Both the position numbers and the translations under genes were made by a program. From positions 1,612,001-1,676,000 of the forward strand of contig CALOBT010000031.1 of NCBI GenBank assembly GCA_942491575.1: 64,000 bases of DNA, read 5' to 3'. The stretch is from CAZHNW01 sp942491575 (GTDB taxonomy: Bacteria; Spirochaetota; UBA4802; UBA5550). Positions 1 to 7,238 of this stretch are shown here, piece by piece. The notes beneath the pieces are model-generated. The model was given only the letters and a program-made list of their open reading frames with translations, made no database searches and was not told where the DNA came from. Within the stretch, counting starts at the first letter, position 1, and every line of letters starts with the position of its first letter.

Positions 1-99
1 CCACTTGCAATGATAGCAATGAATCCTCTTGGAACAGATATGGAGATGCCTGATTTAAAAAATTATGTAAGTCGCTTTTTAACCGGTTATAAAAAATAA
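1..99 (+). CDS. 3' end of an unidentified gene (partial)
   Basis: An open frame runs from the first base to a TAA at 97-99 and gives about 32 C-terminal residues, ending in RFLTGYKK. The gene starts outside the window. It lies 83 bp upstream of the flavodoxin-like gene on the same strand and could share its transcript. The visible residues carry no motif I recognise, so no function is assigned. The composition and the clean open frame up to a stop make it a likely real gene end. Confidence 0.5.
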   Translation, partial: PLAMIAMNPLGTDMEMPDLKNYVSRFLTGYKK

Positions 100-182
100 A
101 ATATATGTGAAGCTTGTTTGTTGCTAATGATAACAATAAACCTTTGCTTATTAAATGATATCTGAACACTAGGAGATTACTA

Positions 183-953
183 ATGAAAAAAATACTGATT
201 ATATCTGGAAGTCAGCAGAAAAAGGGTGCAGGTGCAAAGTCAATTGAAATGTTTATGTCAAAGTTTGACAGTATGGAATATTCTTTTGAAACATTATTCC
301 TTTCAGACTATAAGATAGCTTCATGCCGGGGATGTACTGTATGTTTTAAAAAGGAAGAATGCATTATAAGGGATGATGTTTCATCTATTGTTGAAAAAAT
401 GAAATTATCAGATGGTATAATTTTTGTAACACCTGTCTATGCTATGAATATATCCGGTTTGTTGAAAACTTTTATTGATAGAATAAGTTACATGCTTCAT
501 AAGCCTGCTTTATATGAAAAACATTCGTATATCATTATAACTACTGATGTTGGTGGTTTTAAGCCTATATCATTTTATATGAGATATATGATGAATGCCT
601 TTGGGATTTATAATACAGGTTACCTGGGCGTAATTGCAAAACATATTAAAAAAAATGAAAATTACCAGAATCAAATATCTGATGCAATGACTGTTGAGGC
701 AGAAAAGTTTAAAAATTACTTAAGCCGTGGAAAAAATTATAAACCAAAGTTCACACAGATTCTGAGATTCAATTTATGGAAAACCAGTGCAATTATGAAA
801 AAAGATTATTATCCCGGAGATTATCAGTACTGGGAAGAGAAAAGATGGCTTGATAAGGAGTATTATTATCCTGTTAAAATGAATCTAGTTCAGAAAATAT
901 TATTAAAAGTAATTCAGAAAAGGATTAGAAGGAAGATTGAAAGGACTGTTTAA
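183..953 (+). CDS. Flavodoxin-like NAD(P)H-dependent FMN oxidoreductase
   Basis: A 256-residue protein of the multimeric flavodoxin (WrbA / iron-sulfur flavoprotein) fold. The N-terminus KKILIISGSQQKKGAG is a beta strand followed by the FMN-phosphate-binding loop. The strand GIIFVTPVYAMNISG (about 79-93) matches the family's second FMN contact, P-V-Y-x-x-x-x-S-G. A cysteine cluster, CRGCTVCFKKEEC (about 48-60), resembles the Fe-S ligand spacing of iron-sulfur flavoproteins, but it is also common in plain flavodoxin-fold reductases. The C-terminal 80 residues are basic and aromatic. An AGGAG sits about 8 nt before the ATG. It probably transfers electrons between NAD(P)H or ferredoxin and an unknown acceptor in the cytoplasm. 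The fold is well supported; the substrate is unknown. Confidence 0.8.
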   Translation: MKKILIISGSQQKKGAGAKSIEMFMSKFDSMEYSFETLFLSDYKIASCRGCTVCFKKEECIIRDDVSSIVEKMKLSDGIIFVTPVYAMNISGLLKTFIDRISYMLHKPALYEKHSYIIITTDVGGFKPISFYMRYMMNAFGIYNTGYLGVIAKHIKKNENYQNQISDAMTVEAEKFKNYLSRGKNYKPKFTQILRFNLWKTSAIMKKDYYPGDYQYWEEKRWLDKEYYYPVKMNLVQKILLKVIQKRIRRKIERTV

Positions 954-1028
954 GCGAATATGAAAATCAGGCTATTTGAAAAAAAGCCGGATTGTAAATA
1001 ATAACAATGTCTCAAATGAAAATTTACT

Positions 1029-1048
1029 GCCCCTTCAACTGAAAGGGC
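1029..1048. terminator. Small hairpin in the convergent gap
   Basis: GCCC and GGGC arms enclose TTCA and TGAA arms with one mismatch between them and a 2-nt loop. The hairpin lies between the convergent reductase and ankyrin genes, where a terminator is expected. There is no U-run, so this is a weak call. The rest of 954-1195 shows nothing else. Confidence 0.3.
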
Positions 1049-1195
1049 ATGATAAATTAAAACGGAAATACAACTTTTAAGAATCATTAAAATACCATTT
1101 CATCTTGCTTAAAGTATAATTCTTAAATACATGGAAAAGAAAAAGTGATAATTCTTTAAAAATCATCTGTTGTCTGTACCGGAGGGAAGGGATTA

Positions 1196-2377
1196 TCAAA
1201 ACCGGATAAGCAATACGGGAATACAGAACATGGCGGTGGCTCCGTAATACAATCCCCTGTTGCTACGGAAGTCCCGGTGATAGGCATAGCCCACGAATCC
1301 TCCCGCAATAGCACCAATGCCTGCGCCCACTATGAGACCGATAGTTGTTGCCCCCAGTCCCCTGATAGAAGGAGGCAGGAGATATTCTGCCACAAAGGCT
1401 CCCAGGCCCCATCCCAGAACTCCCCCCAGGCTGGCACAGCCGGCAATGGCATTAAAGGTACCGTAGGGATTATTACCGGGATTATGTTTATACCGCACCT
1501 CCCGGAAATACCCAGAGGTTCCAATAAGCAGAGGCGCTACCATGAAGGTTTTGATACCCCATAATACTGCAGTGGCCCTGTTGGAGGTTCCGGAATCTTG
1601 AAATTTACCCGAGGCCTTTGCCATCTTCAGGGTGGCATGGTACTGGCCGGAGAGATCCGGATGTTTGCGAAAATAGCGGTGCAGCCAGGAATCCCGAGAA
1701 AGATACCATACCCGCTTCATATCACCGAGGTACCAGTCACCAAAGGGCCTTTCACCATTATTATTCTTTACGGTCACAGAGGCTTCTCTTTTCAGGAGGA
1801 TTTTGATAATTCTGCGATCCTCGTTTTTCGCAGCTATATGCAGGGGCGTATTGCCGCTCAAGTCAGGGATATTAACATCAGGGGTAAATTTAAGCAGCAG
1901 TTTCACCATTTTAAACTGTTCCTTCTGTACTGCCCTGTGAAGTGGAGTCTCTCCCACTCCAATATGGGCACCGTGGGAGAGAAGGAGTTTCGCCAGTTTT
2001 ACATTATATCTTGTCACTGCAATATGAAGGGGTGATGGAGGCAAAGGAGGGGCAGATCCCCGGTTTACATCGTATCCATTCCTTATAAGCAATTCCACTC
2101 GGGCCAGATCATTATTGTCACAGGCCCTGTGGAGTGGGGTATAAAAACGTGAATCGTAGCGGCCTGAATGCCCCGCCCTGGCCACGAGAAACGATGCATT
2201 GAGATCTCCGGATGCCTTCTCTACCTTATAGTATTCGAATGCCCGGCCATGAAGAGAGACGGCAGCAAGAAGAAAGAAAGGCAGGAAAATAATTTTCTTT
2301 GTTGTTTTAGGATTTTCCGCTGATAAAAAAGTAAACTGGAAAAAAAGAAGTGTTTTTAAAGATAAAAAGTATTTCAT
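1196..2377 (-). CDS. Exported ankyrin-repeat protein with C-terminal membrane segments; 5' end supplied by a repeat element
   Basis: A 393-residue protein. Residues about 80-215 hold four ankyrin repeats, seen from TPLHRACDNNDLARVELL, SPLHIAV...AKLLLSHGA, TPLHRAVQKEQFKMVKLLL and TPLHIAAKNEDRRIIKILL. The C-terminal 130 residues contain glycine- and alanine-rich hydrophobic segments (for example GLIVGAGIGAIAGGFVGYAY) that look like membrane hairpins. The first ~25 codons lie inside repeat copy 1 (2302-2454) and form a signal peptide beginning MKYFLSLKTLLFF. Directly after it comes a second signal-like stretch, KKIIFLPFFLLAAVSLHG. This suggests the repeat inserted at the original start and now provides start codon, ribosome-binding site and export signal. 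Ankyrin repeats bind proteins; the partner and function are unknown. Confidence 0.7.
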   Translation of the reverse strand: MKYFLSLKTLLFFQFTFLSAENPKTTKKIIFLPFFLLAAVSLHGRAFEYYKVEKASGDLNASFLVARAGHSGRYDSRFYTPLHRACDNNDLARVELLIRNGYDVNRGSAPPLPPSPLHIAVTRYNVKLAKLLLSHGAHIGVGETPLHRAVQKEQFKMVKLLLKFTPDVNIPDLSGNTPLHIAAKNEDRRIIKILLKREASVTVKNNNGERPFGDWYLGDMKRVWYLSRDSWLHRYFRKHPDLSGQYHATLKMAKASGKFQDSGTSNRATAVLWGIKTFMVAPLLIGTSGYFREVRYKHNPGNNPYGTFNAIAGCASLGGVLGWGLGAFVAEYLLPPSIRGLGATTIGLIVGAGIGAIAGGFVGYAYHRDFRSNRGLYYGATAMFCIPVLLIRF

Positions 2378-2454
2378 AAGGGCCCCCTTTTCCCTATCTA
2401 AAGGGACTTTCTATTACTTATAAAGTCCCTTTCAAGAGTGTGTTGTTAAAATTT
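2302..2454. repeat. Dispersed ~152-bp repeat, copy 1
   Basis: Starts TTGTTTTAGGATTTTCC and ends GTGTTGTTAAAATTT; the same sequence recurs three more times in the same orientation before 9 kb. A stem-loop near the right end pairs AAAGGGACTTT with AAAGTCCCTTT around an 11-nt loop. Read on the minus strand the element gives a purine-rich stretch, then ATG, then a signal peptide (MKYFLSLKTLLFF..FLSAENPKT). This copy has one extra base in the C/T run near 2385 and runs in frame into the ankyrin gene. No terminal inverted repeats or target duplication were found. Confidence 0.9.
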
Positions 2455-2461
2455 ATACAAA

Positions 2462-3595
2462 TTAATAATTAAAATATGATGTTATCTTGAGAAAATATTT
2501 TTTAAATCTTCTCGGTAAGGTAAAAAGCCGCCAGTACTTTAAAAATATTTCGATTTTGTTCCAGTCAAAGGAAAGCACATCAGCCTTTATTAGCACCTCT
2601 CCGAGGGCGCGTCTTACAAGATCGTGAATCATATGCATTTCGATGCCCCGCGCTTTTGCGTATTCAAAATTATGAGAATAGCAAACAGGACACATACATA
2701 CAACAGCCGAAGCACCAGCTTCAATAAGGTCATCGAAATTTTTCTCTGTCAGCTCACGAGCCTTACCGGGATCTTTCGAAGGGTGGCTGACACAAACATT
2801 ACAGCATATACTTCTCTCTTTTTCATATGCCCTTGGTGGACAATGGACACCTATCAACTCAAATATATCCAGCAAAGTATTATGAATATCAGGAATACAT
2901 TGCGAGTAACGCTGAGAACAAGGTACCTGAACAGCAACTGTAATATCTAAAGGAACAATATCCTCTTTATTTTCTTTTAAATAATCATAAAGATAGTGAA
3001 CTATATGCCTGTACCTGAAAGGAATATCAATGTCAAATTCTTTACAGAGATAATGAATAGCCCCATAACACTCATCATGAATAAAAACTATATCATCATA
3101 ACCTGTATCAACAAGGTTCTTCACAGTTTTTTCTAATAGTGGTTTTATTATCTCTTTTTGTCCAAGATGGATATATCCCATCCAGCAAAAATAGTCTCCT
3201 CCCATAATTCTTGTCATTCCGTTGAACATATCACCTTCTATTCGAAAAGGGAGCCAGCTATCCATCTGACAAATTGAAAGCGCTGGTTTATCCCTGTCTC
3301 CGGGAATTATTTTTCCCGGTGTTACACCGTCCGGTTTAAACCAGTTTTTAAGCCAGGGCTCAAAGGGCATGGCGGCGGTTTTTTCATTAGTTTCAAGAAT
3401 TAAATCAAATGGATTCGCCTTATTAGGACAGGTGGAATTACAGGCAGCGCAGGTAACACATTCCTTCACTACATTACTCTCTATTCCATTTTTTAACAGC
3501 TGAATCTCTTTAACCGCTGTTTCCTTATCATAATCAATATAATGACACCCGGTAAAGCAATCTCCGCACTCAACGCACGCTTCATGTTTAAACAT
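2462..3595 (-). CDS. Dicluster Fe-S protein with cysteine-rich (HdrD/GlpC-like) domain
   Basis: A 377-residue cytoplasmic electron-transfer protein. The N-terminus has two 4Fe-4S motifs: CVECGDCFTGCHY (residues 8-20) and CVTCAACNSTCPNK (about 47-60). The C-terminal half has the paired cysteine signature of CCG-type domains (heterodisulfide reductase, GlpC, LutA families), seen as CCNVC (about 265) and CMCPVC (about 301). The first half of the domain is degenerate, with ECYG where CCG is usual. Start ATG is preceded by AAGGAG. It is divergent in function from its neighbours but shares the strand with the Crp-like gene 100 bp upstream and may be its target. The likely role is moving electrons to a disulfide or quinone; the partner is unknown. 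Confidence 0.75.
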   Translation of the reverse strand: MFKHEACVECGDCFTGCHYIDYDKETAVKEIQLLKNGIESNVVKECVTCAACNSTCPNKANPFDLILETNEKTAAMPFEPWLKNWFKPDGVTPGKIIPGDRDKPALSICQMDSWLPFRIEGDMFNGMTRIMGGDYFCWMGYIHLGQKEIIKPLLEKTVKNLVDTGYDDIVFIHDECYGAIHYLCKEFDIDIPFRYRHIVHYLYDYLKENKEDIVPLDITVAVQVPCSQRYSQCIPDIHNTLLDIFELIGVHCPPRAYEKERSICCNVCVSHPSKDPGKARELTEKNFDDLIEAGASAVVCMCPVCYSHNFEYAKARGIEMHMIHDLVRRALGEVLIKADVLSFDWNKIEIFLKYWRLFTLPRRFKKYFLKITSYFNY

Positions 3596-3694
3596 AATAT
3601 CACTCCTTGCGTTTCTATAAATTTCTCTTTTTTATAAAGAGATGATATAGTCAGCAAGGTAGCAGATTGCGACAACCTCTTCATTAACATATGT

Positions 3695-4288
3695 TTATGA
3701 TATCAAATTTTTACGGACTCTGCTGAGGCTAACGGGAGAGATGCCAAGATATGACGCGATATGATAATGCTTGACCTTTTCTATGAGGCCGGGGTATTCT
3801 TCAAGAAATAATGTATATCGGGTTTCAGCGTCTTCAAAAAGAAACTGATATTCCCTTTGCTCCTTTTTGACATATTGAATTTCTATCAGTTTTCTTGCTA
3901 TTCTGTCCCAGCAGGGATGACCTTCTATCATCTCATAAAAAGCTTTAAATGTAGAGATAAAAACAGATGAATCATCAAGGGCCTGAATATAAAAACGGGA
4001 TTCTTCGCCAAGAAGGGCCGAGGTATATGAAATTAAAAGATCATTCCTCATTGCAAAATATTTTGTATACTCCCTGCCCTCACTATCAACATAGAAATAT
4101 CGAAAAAGACCATTGGTTACAAAGGCAACATTGACTGGGGCTTCTCCGGCCCTTATAAAATATTCATTCTTTTCAATATTAAGTGGTTTAAAAAGTGATA
4201 TAATCCTTTCTTCTTCAACCAGAGGAATAGGGCCTAAAGTTTTGAGATATGAAAGAGTATCATGAATGTTATTGTTTGTGGAATTCAT
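3695..4288 (-). CDS. Crp/Fnr-family transcriptional regulator
   Basis: About 197 residues. Residues 20-120 form a cyclic-nucleotide-binding-like beta roll (IRAGEAPVNVAFVTNGLFRYFYVDSEG), and the C-terminus is a helix-turn-helix whose recognition region reads HIASYLGISPVSLSRVRKNL. I start it at the ATG at 4288 (MNSTNNN) because GGGAGG lies 6 nt upstream; an ATG 24 bp earlier lacks this. The sensory domain has no Fe-S cysteines and no good cAMP-binding arginine motif, so the signal is unknown. It sits between repeat copies 1 and 2 with the Fe-S protein gene downstream. Confidence 0.85.
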   Translation of the reverse strand: MNSTNNNIHDTLSYLKTLGPIPLVEEERIISLFKPLNIEKNEYFIRAGEAPVNVAFVTNGLFRYFYVDSEGREYTKYFAMRNDLLISYTSALLGEESRFYIQALDDSSVFISTFKAFYEMIEGHPCWDRIARKLIEIQYVKKEQREYQFLFEDAETRYTLFLEEYPGLIEKVKHYHIASYLGISPVSLSRVRKNLIS

Positions 4289-4401
4289 TATTTTCCTCCC
4301 AAAAAATCTCAACGGACCTCATCAGGGAAGCCTCAGTAACAATCAGAGGTTTCTACTACTAAGTATTAATAAAATCAACAATTTATTTATTGTTTTGTTT
4401 T

Positions 4402-4553
4402 TTGTTTTAGGATTTTCCGCTGATAAAAAAGTAAACTGGAAAAAAAGAAGTGTTTTTAAAGACAAAAAGTATTTCATAAGGGCCCCTTTTTCCTATCTAA
4501 AGGGACTTTCTATTACTTATAAAGTCCCTTTCAAGAGTGTGTTGTTAAAATTT
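4402..4553. repeat. Dispersed ~152-bp repeat, copy 2
   Basis: Nearly identical to copy 1 but without the extra base. On the minus strand the embedded start codon (4475-4477) opens a 44-residue frame (4343-4477) that keeps the signal peptide and then reads into unique, hydrophobic sequence before a TGA. This frame ends 54 bp ahead of the Crp-like gene, so the element could serve as its promoter and leader. It also forms the left border of the lipoprotein module. Confidence 0.9.
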
Positions 4554-4575
4554 ATACACAGGTATTACTTAAATG

Positions 4576-4603
4576 CAGGGGCGCGGGATTCCCGGCGGCC
4601 CTG
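4576..4603. repeat. GC-rich imperfect palindrome
   Basis: CAGGG and CCCTG arms enclose CGC/GCG and GG/CC pairs, separated by two G-G mismatches. It lies in otherwise AT-rich sequence just right of repeat copy 2. It could be a REP-like site or an operator in front of the lipoprotein gene. No other copy was noticed. Confidence 0.3.
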
Positions 4604-4689
4604 TAAAATAGGCTTGACGATTTTAGAGTTTCATTTTACTGATGGTACTATTGTGTAGTCTACAATTTTAATACAGGATTCCATGTAAA

Positions 4690-6012
4690 ATGAAAAACAA
4701 TACAATTATCTATATTCTGGCCTTTATGCTGGTCCTTCTCTCCTTTGGGTGTGATGGAAGTGATAGCACCGGTGACGAGCCAGTTAATATTATTTCTATC
4801 GAAAAAAAGAGATATCAATCCCTGTTTCTCAGTAAGATTGAATATTCCATATCACAAAATGAGTCCCGTTCTTTTAAGACCCTCTCTGAGATCAATGATA
4901 AAGGTTCTATCGTTCCGGTAAAGCTGACAACGGATACTGGTGCTGATGTGATTTTGTCTGTTACAGCCTTGAATCAGAATAATTCTGAAATCCTGGGAAT
5001 ATCCTTCGATGCCTTTTGGAAGATTGATTCTGAGGGGGAATCAACTGATGATTTCGAACTTGTGGAAAAATTCACTGGATACAAGGATATACTGGTCAAT
5101 ATGTCAACGGGGAAGATCTATGATGTGACCGGTTATGATACGACGAGTTATTGTTTCCTTAGTGATGGTATCTTATATACAAACAAAGAAAAGGTGATTT
5201 ACAAAATATCACTATCCGCTATTGATCAGGCGGTTCCTCTGAACAATGCTGATAACAACCCTGCATTTGCCCTGGCTCATTTCATTCTTGATGATAAAAT
5301 ATTCTCTAATGGGACTGCCTTTGATATCAATGGAAGCAGTCCGCCTCAACGCATTGAGCCTGCTTTTATCAGTGAATCTCCTTTTTCCGCAACATTGGAT
5401 GTCATGTCAAGTGGAGTAACAGTGGTTGGTTCTAATGATGGTGTGATTCTTGATAATGCCGGCAACCTGTGGGGGTACAGAAGGGGGGAAGCTGGAAAAT
5501 TCGGTGTCTATCGAATGTCACTTGATGATGAGGGCCAGACAGTTATTGAAGATTATTATGAGGTTACTACCGGTGGCACGGGGTCACGAAACCAGAAATT
5601 TTTTCTTTCAAATTATGATATATTTGGAGGCCATATACTTATCGGCGACGAAGGGTATGTCATTGTAAAGAGAAAAACAGATAGCGGGATTGATATTATC
5701 AGCGGAGAACTGACATTGGAATTGAAGTATCAATGGGATCCGGTATTCAAAGATATGAAGCTATACTGGATTGATCCCATTGAGAAAGAGATTCTCTCCC
5801 TGGATATTGAAAGGGATACTCTCTCTGTTGTATATGAAGATGCTAATTTAATTTCATCCTGGCTCAAGTTAAGCGGTAATAAACTGTTGTTTTATCAATA
5901 TAGTGATGCCACTACGGTCGGTACATATGCCCTTGGAGTGAATGAAAATATTCCGTCGCACATTACAAGTGATGATGCTGAGATTGAATCATTTGTTGAA
6001 CTTGATTTTTGA
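4690..6012 (+). CDS. Predicted surface lipoprotein, unknown function
   Basis: A 440-residue protein with a type II signal peptide: hydrophobic stretch IIYILAFMLVLLSFG, then Cys at the lipobox (LSFGC, residue 21) and an acidic, serine-rich tether. The mature part is rich in short beta strands with repeated D-x-G/N turns and may form a beta-propeller-like fold; I see no named domain. A possible weak promoter (TTGACG at 4613) lies upstream and a strong terminator follows. The gene is the only occupant of the interval between repeat copies 2 and 3, which are direct repeats 1.5 kb apart. The family is not recognised. Confidence 0.7.
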   Translation: MKNNTIIYILAFMLVLLSFGCDGSDSTGDEPVNIISIEKKRYQSLFLSKIEYSISQNESRSFKTLSEINDKGSIVPVKLTTDTGADVILSVTALNQNNSEILGISFDAFWKIDSEGESTDDFELVEKFTGYKDILVNMSTGKIYDVTGYDTTSYCFLSDGILYTNKEKVIYKISLSAIDQAVPLNNADNNPAFALAHFILDDKIFSNGTAFDINGSSPPQRIEPAFISESPFSATLDVMSSGVTVVGSNDGVILDNAGNLWGYRRGEAGKFGVYRMSLDDEGQTVIEDYYEVTTGGTGSRNQKFFLSNYDIFGGHILIGDEGYVIVKRKTDSGIDIISGELTLELKYQWDPVFKDMKLYWIDPIEKEILSLDIERDTLSVVYEDANLISSWLKLSGNKLLFYQYSDATTVGTYALGVNENIPSHITSDDAEIESFVELDF

Positions 6013-6036
6013 TGGGCAGCTTTACATAATGCGCAC

Positions 6037-6066
6037 AAAAGGCAGGCCTTTAGGTCTGCCTTTTTT
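6037..6066 (+). terminator. Rho-independent terminator after the lipoprotein gene
   Basis: AAAAGGCAG pairs with CTGCCTTTT, extended inward by one G-T and two G-C pairs around a short loop. A run of six T follows. It directly abuts repeat copy 3. Confidence 0.85.
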
Positions 6067-6074
6067 ATTTCATT

Positions 6075-6225
6075 TTGTTTTAGGATTTTCCGCTGATAAA
6101 AAAGTAAACTGGAAAAAAAGAAGTGTTTTTAAAGACAAAAAGTATTTCATAAGGGCCCCTTTTCTCTATCTAAAGGGACTTTCTATTACTTATAAAGCCC
6201 CTTTCAAGAGTGTGTTGTTAAATTT
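6075..6225. repeat. Dispersed ~152-bp repeat, copy 3
   Basis: Same element and orientation as the other copies. One arm of its stem-loop carries a base change (AAAGCCCCTTT), which leaves an A-C mismatch in plus-strand RNA but a G-U pair in minus-strand RNA. The minus-strand signal-peptide frame stops two codons after the element's edge, so it makes no fusion here. It forms the right border of the lipoprotein module. Confidence 0.9.
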
Positions 6226-6239
6226 TTTTTAAGGGAAGG

Positions 6240-6416
6240 TCATTTTGCTGGATTTTCACGTTCAAAATTAAAACGCTTTTCAAGCCTGTTAAAGATGGAC
6301 GTAAAAGGCTCTCCTGTAAGACAGGAATTTGCCTCCACACATCTGTGGAGTGCTATCCATGCGTGTGAAACGCTATTGCCTTTTACTCTTCTTAAGCAAA
6401 CATTGAACTTTCCCAT
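6240..6416 (-). CDS. Possible small protein (58 aa) overlapping a structured element
   Basis: An ATG at 6416, 6 bp after the stop of the LRR gene on the same strand, opens a 58-codon frame ending in TGA at 6240-6242. The product contains SHAWIALHRCVEANSCLTGE and a basic C-terminus. No ribosome-binding site is convincing and I do not recognise the family. The same DNA folds into a four-arm structure (6301-6386), so the conserved information could be RNA rather than protein. Confidence 0.3.
   Translation of the reverse strand: MGKFNVCLRRVKGNSVSHAWIALHRCVEANSCLTGEPFTSIFNRLEKRFNFERENPAK
6301..6386. other. Cloverleaf-like structured element
   Basis: GTAAAAGGC (6301-6309) is fully complementary to GCCTTTTAC (6378-6386). 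Between them lie three hairpins: TCCTGT/ACAGGA (6312-6326, 3-nt loop), CTCCACA/TGTGGAG (6333-6350, 4-nt loop) and GCGT/ACGC (6361-6373, 5-nt loop). The whole 86 nt would form a four-way junction. It lacks the T-loop and anticodon-loop geometry of a tRNA. It may be a small RNA or a recombination site; the function is unknown. Confidence 0.4.
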
Positions 6417-6422
6417 CTTTAT

Positions 6423-7238
6423 TCAGACTTTCTTTTTAAACGGATCATCCATTGTTTCCCTTATTAATATTTCCAGTTCCACGTCAGGAAAATAGATTGT
6501 TTCATCTCCGCAATATGTAAAATAAATTCCGCAATCTCTGTATTCTTCCTTCAACCCCTCAATGTCAATCGCCTCACCATATATATGTACTGAATGCAAT
6601 GAATCAAAACGCCTGAAATCCACCTCAGGCACGTGAGAGCTTGAAATACTGAGAAACCTCAATTTACTAAGATCATAGATTGCATGTGGGATTCTTTTTA
6701 TAGCAAGGGTTTCGATACCCAGACTTTTTAATCCTCTGGCATTGTGAAATAGAAGCGGTATCAGCTTTCTAACCGGGTTATTGGACAAATAGAGTTCATC
6801 AAGTTTGTCAAGTTCTGCAATTTCAGCAGGCAGCACTTTTAACCGATTGTTTTGCAGGTAGAGTTTTTCCAGTTTGCCAAGTTTACCGATATCTATTGGC
6901 AATGATGTCAGCCAGTTGTTATTCAGGTGCAGGCTTTTCAGCCGTTTCAGGTTCCTTATATCAGGAGGAATTTCCGTTAGTGAGTTACCTGAAAGATCCA
7001 ATTCTTGGAGATGTTCCAATTCAAATACCAGTGAAGGGATGGATTCCAGATTGGCCCGTTTAAGATTAAGACTATTGTAGCGCAGTATCTCCTCAATGAT
7101 ATCCCACTCCGTGGGATCTGGTTCATTGGGGTCCGGTTCATATTTATAAAGAAGACGGTCCAGTTCCAGATATCGTTTTGTCTTTTCAGGAGACGCTAGT
7201 ATTGCATTTATGTTTGATTCCAATTTTGAATTATTCAT
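6423..7238 (-). CDS. Leucine-rich-repeat protein
   Basis: A 271-residue protein with no signal peptide. Residues about 55-200 hold bacterial-type LRRs of 23 residues, such as LQELDLSGNSLTEIPPDIRN, LKSLHLNNNWLTSLPIDIGK and LEKLYLQNNRLKVLPAEIAE, then two degenerate units. The N-terminus is helical and acidic and the C-terminus (about 225-271) is a mixed cap. Its start overlaps the end of the TPR gene by 8 bp, so the two are translationally coupled. LRRs form a curved binding surface; the partner is unknown, and a role as a cytoplasmic interaction module with the TPR protein is an inference. Confidence 0.85.
   Translation of the reverse strand: MNNSKLESNINAILASPEKTKRYLELDRLLYKYEPDPNEPDPTEWDIIEEILRYNSLNLKRANLESIPSLVFELEHLQELDLSGNSLTEIPPDIRNLKRLKSLHLNNNWLTSLPIDIGKLGKLEKLYLQNNRLKVLPAEIAELDKLDELYLSNNPVRKLIPLLFHNARGLKSLGIETLAIKRIPHAIYDLSKLRFLSISSSHVPEVDFRRFDSLHSVHIYGEAIDIEGLKEEYRDCGIYFTYCGDETIYFPDVELEILIRETMDDPFKKKV

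Noticed and set aside
1598..2035. 145-aa plus-strand frame opposite the ankyrin gene
   Set aside because: Antisense to ankyrin repeats; no motif or ribosome-binding site.
6301..6386. tRNA gene
   Set aside because: The cloverleaf-like fold has a 9-bp outer stem, a 4-nt middle loop and no T-loop or anticodon consensus.
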